DNA of 64,000 nt from Bacillota bacterium. GTDB lineage: Bacteria; Bacillota; Clostridia; Acetivibrionales; DTU013. The notes beneath the pieces were generated by a model. That model was given only the letters and a program-made list of their open reading frames with translations. It did not search any database and had not been told where the DNA came from. Made by a program: the position numbers and the translations under genes. Position 1 is the stretch's first letter. Each line of letters starts with the position of its first letter. Below, in pieces: positions 7,493 through 15,606 of this stretch. Where the stretch lies: contig JAEZRE010000009.1 of NCBI GenBank assembly GCA_023412915.1, positions 1 through 64,000 on the forward strand, given 5' to 3'.

Positions 7493-8146
7493 ATGGATAA
7501 TGGGAAAATCCAGGTGGCTATTCTTACAGGAGGTCACCCATACGATGTAATAAGCTTCAATAAACTGCTTGGAAGCCTCCCCGGCGTGGAATATTACATT
7601 CAGGCAATCGAGGAATTCTGTACGGATCCCGGAAAATGTGCGGATAAGTATGATGTTATAATGTTCTATAACATGACAAGCAGCACGCCTCAGGATACAG
7701 AAGCCTGGAATACTGTATATAAACGGCCTTTGGAGGAGATTGCAGAGAGGGGCCAGGGAATATTTGTACTGCATCACGCAACGCTGGCCTTTCCCGAGTG
7801 GGATTTCTGGGACAGGATCACAGGCCTTCAGAGAAAAACCTTTACATATGAATTCGATCAGAAGGTCAGGTTACATGTTGAGGATCCGAACCACCCGATT
7901 ACGCGGGGTCTCAAGGATTGGGAAATGATCGATGAGACTTATTTTCTCACAGGTGCACGGGAAGGAAGCCATATCCTGATCACTACGGACAATGAAACCA
8001 GTATGGATACAATTGCCTGGACCAGACAGTGCGTAAATTCGAGGGTTTTCTGTTTTCAGTCCGGGCATGATAAGCAGGCTTATGGGAACGAAAGCTTCCG
8101 TGAGGTCATTATCAGAGGGTTGAAATGGGTAAGTACCAGGATATAA
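7493..8146 (+). CDS. ThuA-like domain protein
   Basis: The 217-residue protein matches the ThuA family, class-I-glutaminase-like folds found beside sugar catabolic enzymes. It begins VAILTGGHPYDVISF, continues with YDVIMFYNMTSS and GIFVLHHATLAFPEWDFW, and has the VEDPNHPITRGLKDW segment typical of the family. No catalytic cysteine triad is evident, as is usual for ThuA. ATG at 7493 follows AAGGAG. It sits 26 nt before a Gfo/Idh/MocA oxidoreductase, a common pairing in Clostridia and Bacteroidetes, and the two probably act on the same sugar or cyclitol; the substrate cannot be read from sequence. Confidence 0.85.
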   Translation: MDNGKIQVAILTGGHPYDVISFNKLLGSLPGVEYYIQAIEEFCTDPGKCADKYDVIMFYNMTSSTPQDTEAWNTVYKRPLEEIAERGQGIFVLHHATLAFPEWDFWDRITGLQRKTFTYEFDQKVRLHVEDPNHPITRGLKDWEMIDETYFLTGAREGSHILITTDNETSMDTIAWTRQCVNSRVFCFQSGHDKQAYGNESFREVIIRGLKWVSTRI

Positions 8147-8172
8147 AAAGCAAATAGAAACCGGAATGGGAT

Positions 8173-9279
8173 GTGAATAGATTGAAATATAAAGTGATAC
8201 AGGTAGGTACGGGAGGTTGGGGAAGCTGGTGGTGCGAGCATTTTCTGCCCGCTAATATAAAAGATGGTCTGATAGAAGTGGTAGCGGCTGTTAATAAGAC
8301 TCCGGAGGCCCTGGAAAATGCGCAGAAGTATCTGGGACTGGAAGCTGGACAGTGCTATACGGATGTCAGGAAGGCATTCGCCGAAAACAGCGCCGATTTT
8401 TGTACGGTTGTGGTACCGCCTGCTTTCCATGAAGAGGTTGTGGACATCGCCTTGGAATATGGTTTACATATTCTTTCGGAAAAACCGATTGCCGACACAC
8501 TGGAGGCGTCTATCAGGATTGCCGAAAAGGTCAGGCTTGCCAATAAAAAAATGGGCGTTACCATGAGTCACAGGTTTGACCAGGATAAGACCACATTGCG
8601 GAAGGAATTGCAGTCAGGGCGTTACGGAAAACCCGGATATCTTGTTGGACGCTATGCGTGCGACCTCAGGAAATATGGAAGCTGGGGGGAATTCAGACAT
8701 AAGATGGACAACCCTCTTTTGCTCGAAGGAGCCGTACATCATCTGGACTTGTTGGTTGATATGGCGGGGGCCAGATGCGACACTATTTTTGCGAATACCT
8801 GGAATCCGGAATGGGGAGAGTATAAAAACAATTCCCAGGGACTTATATTAATGGAATGTGAAAATGGCGTGCGTATCATGTACGAAGGAGCAAATACAAA
8901 TGCCGTAGGCTTAAGCCCATGGGGGCATGAATATATCCGTGCAGAGTGTGAAAATGCAACGCTCGTACTATCGCACAGGGAGATCGAGGCTTTTACCTAC
9001 GATCCGGCACAGACCTGGCGCAAAGCAAAGGAAGGCGAGGGTGTGGGGATCGAATTGCTGCAGCGGGAGAAATGGGCTAATGCATGGTTAATTGAACAGT
9101 TTGTCAGATGGCTTGATGGCGGCGAAAAAATGCAAACCAACGTGGAGGACAATCTGCAATCCGTAGCCTTGGTTTTTGCTGCAATTGAAAGCAGCAGGAC
9201 GGGAATGCCGGTCAAAGTGCAAGAGCTTCTGGAGCAAACGCGTAAAAAGGTGCGGGAGGAAATGAAGCTGGATCGATAA
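8173..9279 (+). CDS. Gfo/Idh/MocA-family NAD(P)-dependent oxidoreductase
   Basis: The 368-residue protein has an N-terminal Rossmann fold starting VIQVGTGGWGSWW, with the family signature LSEKPIADTLEASI (about 98-111) whose EKP lysine is usually catalytic, and a C-terminal alpha/beta domain with GAVHHLDLLVDM carrying the conserved histidines. The family oxidises or reduces sugars, inositols and related polyols. The start is uncertain: GTG at 8173 gives MNRLKYK; a TTG at 8182 is possible. It is co-transcribed with the ThuA-like gene upstream. The exact substrate is unknown. Confidence 0.85.
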   Translation: MNRLKYKVIQVGTGGWGSWWCEHFLPANIKDGLIEVVAAVNKTPEALENAQKYLGLEAGQCYTDVRKAFAENSADFCTVVVPPAFHEEVVDIALEYGLHILSEKPIADTLEASIRIAEKVRLANKKMGVTMSHRFDQDKTTLRKELQSGRYGKPGYLVGRYACDLRKYGSWGEFRHKMDNPLLLEGAVHHLDLLVDMAGARCDTIFANTWNPEWGEYKNNSQGLILMECENGVRIMYEGANTNAVGLSPWGHEYIRAECENATLVLSHREIEAFTYDPAQTWRKAKEGEGVGIELLQREKWANAWLIEQFVRWLDGGEKMQTNVEDNLQSVALVFAAIESSRTGMPVKVQELLEQTRKKVREEMKLDR

Positions 9280-9288
9280 GGCTTAAAT

Positions 9289-9606
9289 TCATTTAGCCAG
9301 CTTGTGGTCAAGCTCACATATGCTAATCTCGGCACCCAGGGATATGAACTTCTCCAGCGACATCTCCACTTTGGCGGGATCTGTGTTCAGGTAGAAATGA
9401 CCCAGGATGCGTTTTCCAGTAGTTTCATTTTTAGGTGAATCTTCAAATTATCAAGAGCTTCCTCCCGCCCAAGGGGATTGCCTTTCGCATCCTTATTCAT
9501 CCAAGCCGGCGTTTGCCGGTCACACACCAGGGTAAGTCCATACAGCTTGATCCCTGCTGCCGATACCTTATTCACAATCAGCTTACTGCCCAGGCTTTTG
9601 TTTATT
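9289..9606 (-). pseudogene. Decayed GH10 endo-xylanase
   Basis: Two pieces of a family 10 xylanase lie on the minus strand in different frames. Piece one (about 9606-9420) reads IVNKVSAAGIKLYGLTLVCD then RQTPAWMNKDAKGNPLGREE, equivalent to the strand where active enzymes have GHTLVWHxQTPxWM. Piece two (about 9415-9289) reads GHFYLNTDPAKVEMSLEKFI then SLGAEISICELD, the region before the nucleophile, which in active enzymes continues SITELD. The central part of the barrel with the acid/base motif is deleted, and the GHTLVWH residues are mutated. It is a dead gene, evidence that the lineage once secreted a xylanase from this locus. Confidence 0.8.
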
Positions 9607-9678
9607 TTGCAGTGCTTATAATAAATTGCAGTTTGTTTTTGCATACTAACGTTAAACATAATCGAGGAGGCAAAATGA

Positions 9679-10710
9679 TTGCACAAAAAATTATTGGTAC
9701 TACTTCTATCAGTGTTTCTGTTTGGAGATTTTGCTTCAACCGGCGCATTTGCAGCTGAACTTTCCGTAAACCGTAATTACAGTACTTACAGGGTAGTATC
9801 CGGTGATAATTTGTCACGAATATCCCATAAATTTTATACTACTGTGGCATATCTTAAAAGTTTGAACAAGCTGAGTTCTAATATGATTTATGCAGGCCAG
9901 TCTCTTAAGGTTCCCTCACAATCAAACGTAAGTAAATTGTACTACACAGTTCAGTCCGGAGATAATCTATGGTCAATAGCAAACCGGTTAGGCGTTACAG
10001 TCAGCGGAATAAAAGCAAACAATAGACTAACTTCCAATACCATATATGTTGGACAGGTGCTGACAATTGCTTTCAGAAACCCGGTGACCACGGTAAACTA
10101 CAGAGTAGCTGCCGGTGAAACGATATGGGATCTTTCCAGAAAGTATAACACCTCTATTGATGCAATTGTAAAAAGTAACTATATAAAGGTCGATTACTTC
10201 ATGCTCAAACAAATTGTTACAGTGCCGCTGAATTCAACCCGGTATGTAAGACCAATTGGCGTTACCATGTTGAGACGTAAGGCAAATATGTACTATGGCG
10301 ACATTTATACCTGGGATATTGGAAGAAGGCTATTTACTGTTGGAACAAAAGCAGTAGCAATGGACGTAGCTACTGGCGCCAGGTGGAATATCAGGTATTA
10401 TGGCGGATCAAATCATGCAGATATCGAACCACTGACTCAAACGGATACAAATACTATGTACCGGGTTTTCGGCTACAACTGGTCCTGGGCAAATAAAAGG
10501 CCAATCGTAGTATTTTTCAGCCAAGGCGGGATAAAGTATCAGATTGCTGCCAGCTTGATAGGAATGCCTCATGCAGATGATGCAATGCAAATCAAGGGCA
10601 ATGGAATGGCAGGCATCTGTTGCATGTATTTCTATAACTCGGTTGGACATGCCGACCCGCAGATTGATCCCGTCTCTCAGCAGAACGTATTAAAGGCAAA
10701 TGGTCAATAA
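9679..10710 (+). CDS. Secreted three-LysM peptidoglycan-binding protein
   Basis: The 343-residue product has a signal peptide (KKLLVLLLSVFLFGDFAS then AFAA). Three LysM domains follow at about 36-80 (YRVVSGDNLSRISHKF), 90-133 (YTVQSGDNLWSIANRL) and 142-185 (YRVAAGETIWDLSRKY), which hold it to peptidoglycan. The C-terminal 150 residues form a domain I only know from clostridial LysM proteins; it includes conserved histidines (MPHADDAM, GHADPQID) and could be enzymatic. The start is taken as TTG at 9679, 8 nt after GAGGAGG. ATG at 9675 has closer spacing but opens a frame that stops after a few dozen codons without a signal peptide. A terminator follows at 10773. Confidence 0.8.
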   Translation: MHKKLLVLLLSVFLFGDFASTGAFAAELSVNRNYSTYRVVSGDNLSRISHKFYTTVAYLKSLNKLSSNMIYAGQSLKVPSQSNVSKLYYTVQSGDNLWSIANRLGVTVSGIKANNRLTSNTIYVGQVLTIAFRNPVTTVNYRVAAGETIWDLSRKYNTSIDAIVKSNYIKVDYFMLKQIVTVPLNSTRYVRPIGVTMLRRKANMYYGDIYTWDIGRRLFTVGTKAVAMDVATGARWNIRYYGGSNHADIEPLTQTDTNTMYRVFGYNWSWANKRPIVVFFSQGGIKYQIAASLIGMPHADDAMQIKGNGMAGICCMYFYNSVGHADPQIDPVSQQNVLKANGQ

Positions 10711-10772
10711 ATCTGCGGGACAGGTTCTAAGACAACCTTGATCAGAACCCGAAAAATGACTGCTGAAGCCGG

Positions 10773-10803
10773 AAAGGCCATAAAAAAATCATGGCCTTTT
10801 TAT
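10773..10803 (+). terminator. Terminator of the LysM gene
   Basis: AAAGGCCAT (10773-10781) and ATGGCCTTT (10791-10799) form a 9-bp stem with a 9-nt loop and a T-run. Confidence 0.85.
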
Positions 10804-10849
10804 ATGTGTTACAATAATGTAATAGATACAGGTGGAAAGAGAGAATGCA

Positions 10850-12337
10850 ATGGGTAATGAAAAATTCGAAGACTACAGGCTGGATGACGCTTTGCTGAGA
10901 TCCCTCGGCTTATTGCATTACATGGAGCCGACAGAAGTCCAAAAGCAGGTGATACCGGCTTTATTGGAGAAAAAGGATGTCATTGTCAAGTCGCAGACAG
11001 GGAGCGGAAAGACTGCGGCGTTTGCCATACCCATCTGCCAGTTGACAGAGTGGGATGACAACAAACCTCAGACCTTGGTGCTTACACCTACAAGAGAGCT
11101 TGCCCTCCAGGTCAGGGAAGAGATCTTTAATATAGGCAGGTTTAAAAGGCTGAAGGCAGCTGCCGTTTATGGCAAATCCCCATTCTATCAGCAGGAAAAG
11201 GAATTGAAACAGAAAACACATGTGGTGGTTGGAACGCCGGGGCGCATTATCGATCATCTCGAAAGAGGGACCTTTGATACCTCCAACATAAAGTTTCTTG
11301 TAATGGATGAAGCGGATAAGATGCTCCAAATGGGATTCATAGAGCAAATTGATACCATCCTGGAGAGGCTGCCCGGTGAAAGGGTAACAATACTGTTATC
11401 CGCGACTATGCCGGCAGATATCAAGGCATTGTGCAACAAATATATGAACCGGCCCCTGCAAGTCGAGGTGGAGGAGCAAAACCCGGCAGCGGACAGAATC
11501 CTGCAGGAAAGCTATCATGTAGAACAAACAGAAAAAACAGACCTGTTAAAAGATATCATCATTGTTGAAAATCCGGATAGCTGCATGATTTTTTGCAATA
11601 CAAAGCAAAGGGTGGATGAGGTTTTCGGGGAACTGGAAAGCTTGCGCTGTGCCTGTGAGAAAATTCACGGCGGAATGGAACAGCGTGATCGGTTAAGAGT
11701 CATGGAGGATTTCAGAAAGGGGCGCTTCCGGTATCTTGTTGCAACGGATGTGGCGGCCAGAGGGATAGACATCGACAATATTACACTTGTCATCAATTAC
11801 GACGTACCGCAGGACAGGGAAAACTATGTTCACCGGATCGGAAGAACCGGACGTATCGGAAATACGGGCTGTGCAATCACTTTTGTGGCAAAGGATGAAA
11901 TCGGCTACCTTCAGGAGATACAGCGGTTTATCGGCAGGGAGATCCCGATCAGGGAGAGACCGGGTAAGGAATCGGTGAATGAAGCTAAACAGGAATTTAT
12001 GGAAAAGCTGGCAAGCAGACCGGAAGTCAAGGAATTAAAGGGTGCGCAGCTTAGCAGGGAAATTACGAAATTACATATAAATGCAGGTAAAAAAACAAAA
12101 ATGCGGCCGGTGGATATAGTGGGTACCCTGTGTAATATTGAGGGTATGACCGCGGAGGATATCGGTATTATCAACGTGATGGATATTTCTACTTTTGTTG
12201 AAATCCTGAATAACAAGGGGGATATGGTTCTGAGCAAGCTGCGGGAGACGCCTATCAAAGGCAGACTTCGCACAGTCAGTAAAGTGGAAAATGAAAACCT
12301 GGCTAAAAGATTTCAGCCGAAATGGAGTAAAAAATGA
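10850..12337 (+). CDS. dbpA: DEAD-box ATP-dependent RNA helicase DbpA/YxiN
   Basis: The 495-residue helicase closely parallels Bacillus YxiN. Motifs in order: Q-motif PTEVQKQVIP, Walker A SQTGSGKT, PTRELALQ, DEAD in VMDEADKM, SAT in LLSATMP, then TDVAARGIDI and HRIGRTGRIG. The C-terminal 75 residues (KKTKMRPVDIVGTLCNIEGM then TAEDIG) form the RNA-recognition domain that in this family binds hairpin 92 of 23S rRNA, guiding large-subunit assembly. The ATG at 10850 is preferred to the GTG at 10832 because GGAAAGAGAG lies just upstream. It overlaps the next gene by 4 nt (ATGA), indicating translational coupling. Confidence 0.93.
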   Translation: MGNEKFEDYRLDDALLRSLGLLHYMEPTEVQKQVIPALLEKKDVIVKSQTGSGKTAAFAIPICQLTEWDDNKPQTLVLTPTRELALQVREEIFNIGRFKRLKAAAVYGKSPFYQQEKELKQKTHVVVGTPGRIIDHLERGTFDTSNIKFLVMDEADKMLQMGFIEQIDTILERLPGERVTILLSATMPADIKALCNKYMNRPLQVEVEEQNPAADRILQESYHVEQTEKTDLLKDIIIVENPDSCMIFCNTKQRVDEVFGELESLRCACEKIHGGMEQRDRLRVMEDFRKGRFRYLVATDVAARGIDIDNITLVINYDVPQDRENYVHRIGRTGRIGNTGCAITFVAKDEIGYLQEIQRFIGREIPIRERPGKESVNEAKQEFMEKLASRPEVKELKGAQLSREITKLHINAGKKTKMRPVDIVGTLCNIEGMTAEDIGIINVMDISTFVEILNNKGDMVLSKLRETPIKGRLRTVSKVENENLAKRFQPKWSKK

Positions 12338-13173
12338 TTGAACTAGGAAAAATTCAGAAGCTCCGGGTTATAAGAAAGACCCCTATTGGACTGTATTTGA
12401 ACACGATAACGGATAGAAGCGAAGAGGATATCTTGCTGCCCAATAATCAGGCGCCTTCTGGCGCTGAGGTTGGCGACGATATAGAGGTGTTTGTTTATAA
12501 GGATTCAGAAGACAGGCCTATTTCGACATTAAAGAAGCCAAAACTGACAGTAGGCGATATTTCTGCCTTGCAGGCAGTCGAGGTTACTAAAATAGGCGCT
12601 TTCCTGGACTGGGGCTTGGAGAAGGATCTGCTCCTGCCTTTTCGGGAACAGGTGGGCAAGGTTGTAAAAGGCGGTACTTACTTGGTTGCACTGTATATTG
12701 ACAATAGCGACAGGTTATGCGCAACGATGAATATTTATAATACGTTAAGCAGCGAATCACCCTATAAGGTCAACGACAGAGTCAACGGGACGGTTTATAG
12801 CATCAGCAAGGAGCTTGGCGCCTTTGTTGCGGTGGACAACAAATATCAGGGCTTGATCCCCAAAAAGGAATTGTACGGCAGCTTTAAGGAAGGCGACAGG
12901 ATAGAGGTGCGGATCAAGAAGGTCAGGCAGGACGGAAAGCTGGAATTGAGCGTAAGAGACGAGGCGCATAACGAAATCGAGAAGGATGCGCAAAATATTC
13001 TGGAGAGGCTGAAACGAAATGGAGGCAATCTCCGGCTGAACGACAGCAGCTCTCCGGAGGAGATAAAGGCGGAATTGAACATAAGCAAGGCAGCCTTTAA
13101 AAGGGCTGTCGGAAGGCTTATGAAAGAAGGCGCAATCGAAATTACAGCAGAGGGGATAAGGCTAATGTGGTAG
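12334..13173 (+). CDS. cvfB: S1-domain RNA-binding protein, CvfB family
   Basis: The 279-residue protein has the CvfB/YitL layout: N-terminal S1-like modules (GLYLNTITDRSEEDILLPNN near 18-37, then GAFLDWGLEKDLLLPFREQ near 88-106), a third S1 domain around 145-210 (GAFVAVDNKYQGLIPKKELY), and a C-terminal winged helix (IKAELNISKAAFKRAVGRLM). CvfB binds RNA and affects virulence gene expression in Staphylococcus; its role elsewhere is not established. Overlap with dbpA and proximity to the tRNA-modification-like gene suggest an RNA-metabolism operon. Confidence 0.88.
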   Translation: MIELGKIQKLRVIRKTPIGLYLNTITDRSEEDILLPNNQAPSGAEVGDDIEVFVYKDSEDRPISTLKKPKLTVGDISALQAVEVTKIGAFLDWGLEKDLLLPFREQVGKVVKGGTYLVALYIDNSDRLCATMNIYNTLSSESPYKVNDRVNGTVYSISKELGAFVAVDNKYQGLIPKKELYGSFKEGDRIEVRIKKVRQDGKLELSVRDEAHNEIEKDAQNILERLKRNGGNLRLNDSSSPEEIKAELNISKAAFKRAVGRLMKEGAIEITAEGIRLMW

Positions 13174-13237
13174 GCTTGTATTGCTGTCCGGCCAATTGGA
13201 ATCGACGGGGCAAGGTGAAAATGAGAGGGAAAGTGTT

Positions 13238-13951
13238 ATGTTGATACCACCGTATCTGGTAAATGAAAGGTTCGATGATCGCTATTTTGACGTGGTTAAT
13301 GCATTGGACGAAGCACAGCAGATCTATTTCAGAAATAATAACCTGATTGAGCGGCTCGTTCTGGCAAAAGAAGCGGGAAGTCCTTTAGTAATCGGTGAGA
13401 CAGGCTTTGGCGCCGGGCGTGTAGTCGTTTCGCTGATGGAATTCCTTTACAAAAGCGGTTTGAAAGACATTTCTATTGAGTATAATTCAGTAGAATTGTA
13501 TCCTGTGAGTCCGGAGAGGATGCTTCAGCTTCTGAGCGGCTTCAGGGAGCGGGTCGGCGCCGAAATTGATACGCTTGTTGAGGCATATCGAAGTATCGAT
13601 ATCACCAAGGCCGGGTGGCATTCAATAAAGCTTCGGCGTTCCTTCGGAACGCTCAGGCTTAATCTTTGGATAGGGGAAGCGCTTGAAATGGTAAGCGCTT
13701 TGGAAAAGCCCTGCGACGTATGGTTCCTTGACGGTCACAGTCCTAAAAAAAATCCTTCCATATGGCGGGAGGAGCTGCTCATGGCAATCGGGGGAAAAAC
13801 AAAAACCGGAGGCGCCTGTGCCACCTTCACCGTATCTGTTGCGGTAAGAAAAGCCCTGGCGGCGGCAGGCTTTACACTGACGCTGCTCCCTGGCTGCGGC
13901 GTGAAAAAAGAGGTGCTGCAGGGAATAAAGGATGTTCCGGATGTAACCTGA
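13238..13951 (+). CDS. mnmD: MnmD-like tRNA methyltransferase
   Basis: The 237-residue protein matches the methyltransferase half of MnmC, which stands alone as MnmD in many Gram-positives and completes the mnm5 modification of wobble uridine. Signature elements are PLVIGETGFGAGRVV (SAM-binding, about 50-64) and VWFLDGHSPKKNPSIW (about 165-180), equivalent to the DGFAPAKNPxMW catalytic loop. ATG at 13238 follows GAGAGGGAAAG; the longer TTG version from 13181 lacks a ribosome site. It may be transcribed with dbpA and cvfB. The assignment to tRNA rests on family resemblance. Confidence 0.78.
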   Translation: MLIPPYLVNERFDDRYFDVVNALDEAQQIYFRNNNLIERLVLAKEAGSPLVIGETGFGAGRVVVSLMEFLYKSGLKDISIEYNSVELYPVSPERMLQLLSGFRERVGAEIDTLVEAYRSIDITKAGWHSIKLRRSFGTLRLNLWIGEALEMVSALEKPCDVWFLDGHSPKKNPSIWREELLMAIGGKTKTGGACATFTVSVAVRKALAAAGFTLTLLPGCGVKKEVLQGIKDVPDVT

Positions 13952-14172
13952 CTGCCGGAACCGGTATAGCGGGCTGTATTCTCTTGATGAAGCGGCCATT
14001 ATGTGTTAAGGTACGATTATTCCCATATATTGCGCAGTTCAGGAGATTTCATACGGCGGAAGATGAATCCGCGGCAAGATTCGGGAGGAATGGAGGTTTT
14101 GTAAAAGTAAACTTTGTACATAAGTAGAGCGCTTTGAAGTGTATATTCTATCAAATAACAAGGGGATTAATC

Positions 14173-15504
14173 ATGAGGGGAAACATTAAAGGAATACTTT
14201 CAGTAATGCTTCTTATCAGCGTCTTATTTACAGCAACACCTGTCATTTCGTACGCAGAAAACACATCACTTCCTGTCACATGGTTAACGCAAAGCTATGA
14301 TGAAGTATATGACTTTTACTACGGAGCGGCTAGAGTGAATAAGGGGAATAAATGGGGGCTTATTGACAAAACCGGCAAACAAATAGTGCCATTAAGTTAT
14401 GATGTTATTTTAGGCTTTGAATATGAATTTAAAGATGGCATGGCTTTAGTAATAAATAAAGGTAAATATGGATTGATAAACAGCAAAGGGAAAGTAATAG
14501 CGCCCGCTGTTTATGATCAGATAGAGCCATTTAGCGAAGGTCTGGCGAGAGTTTCCAAAGGCGGAAAGCTTGGCTTCATTAACAGTAGCGGAAAAGTCGT
14601 AGTACCAATCAAGTATGACAGAGCCAATCTTGGCTTCAAGGAGGGCCTTTCAGCTGTGGCTGTCAAGGTTAGCAATGAACGTACGGGTTATAAGTTCGGT
14701 TATATTGACAAAAGCGGTAAAGAAGTAATTCCCCTAAAGTATACATTCGCCAATGATTTCAGCGAAGGATTGGCCTGGGTGGCGACAGGAAAAAGCTTTA
14801 ATGTCAAATATGGCGCAATTAACAAGTATGGTAAAACAATAATCCCTTTCAAGTATATAGAAGTTCGGGACTTTAGTTCAGGAATAGCCAGGGTCGATGA
14901 GGGCGGGAATAATGATCATTACATTGACAAAACCGGAAAAGTTGTAATTCCTTCAGGTTCCGACAGCGCGGTTTCTTCAATTTACGACAGCGAGGTTTCT
15001 TCAATTTCCGAGTTTAAAGATGGCTTGGCATTGGTTCAGAAAATTGTTGATGGCAAGGCAAAATACGGGATGATTGATAAAACAGGTAAGGTTGTCATAC
15101 CTTTTATGTTTGATAGCATAAATGAATTCAGCGATGGACTTGCTGAAGTTAGAACGGGCCAGGAAATCGGTTTCGTAGACCGAACAGGGAACCTGGTTCT
15201 GCAGGTCCCGTATTATTCAACAAGATCGTTCAGGGAAGGGCTTGCCGTTGTACACGAAGGCATGCACGATGGGGTGATAGACAAGACAGGTAAACTGATA
15301 GTTCCGGTAGTATATCAGAATATTAATGATTTTAAAGAGGGAAATGCAATTGTCACCGACGATAATTTTAAGGAAGGCGTTGTCGATAAGCAGGGGCAAG
15401 TAGTTGTACCACTGGATTTTAATGAAATAAGAGACTTTAACGACGGGATGGCTATTGCAAAAAAAGGTAATAAATGGGCCATTATAAAAAGTCCTGGCAA
15501 ATAA
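14173..15504 (+). CDS. Secreted WG-repeat protein
   Basis: The 443-residue protein has a signal peptide (GILSVMLLISVLFTATPVIS then YA). The remainder is about ten WG repeats of 35-45 residues, each with the pattern G-hydrophobic-IDKTGK-hydrophobic-hydrophobic-P-x-x-Y/F and then F-x-(D/E)G(L/M)A. Examples start at WGLIDKTGKQIVP and YGMIDKTGKVVIP. WG repeats are beta-rich modules common in clostridial surface proteins; a binding role is assumed but not shown. ATG at 14173 is 8 nt after AGGGG. It stands alone and ends at a terminator at 15535. The region 13952-14172 before it holds no recognised gene. Confidence 0.85.
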   Translation: MRGNIKGILSVMLLISVLFTATPVISYAENTSLPVTWLTQSYDEVYDFYYGAARVNKGNKWGLIDKTGKQIVPLSYDVILGFEYEFKDGMALVINKGKYGLINSKGKVIAPAVYDQIEPFSEGLARVSKGGKLGFINSSGKVVVPIKYDRANLGFKEGLSAVAVKVSNERTGYKFGYIDKSGKEVIPLKYTFANDFSEGLAWVATGKSFNVKYGAINKYGKTIIPFKYIEVRDFSSGIARVDEGGNNDHYIDKTGKVVIPSGSDSAVSSIYDSEVSSISEFKDGLALVQKIVDGKAKYGMIDKTGKVVIPFMFDSINEFSDGLAEVRTGQEIGFVDRTGNLVLQVPYYSTRSFREGLAVVHEGMHDGVIDKTGKLIVPVVYQNINDFKEGNAIVTDDNFKEGVVDKQGQVVVPLDFNEIRDFNDGMAIAKKGNKWAIIKSPGK

Positions 15505-15534
15505 TTTTTATGCCATAGTTGCCAGAAAACATAG

Positions 15535-15578
15535 AGGGATACGGCCGAAACAAAATGATGGCCGAATCCCTTTCTTTG
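15535..15578 (+). terminator. Terminator of the WG-repeat gene
   Basis: AGGGATACGGCC (15535-15546) pairs with GGCCGAATCCCT (15560-15571), with one internal mismatch and a T-rich tail. It lies between convergent genes and may serve both. Confidence 0.75.
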
Positions 15579-15606
15579 TTGCGGGGTGAGCGTTAACGCT
15601 AAGACA

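Noticed and set aside
9435..9758. 107-residue plus-strand frame overlapping the LysM start
   Set aside because: It overlies the xylanase remnant antisense and the LysM signal peptide in another frame; no family resemblance.
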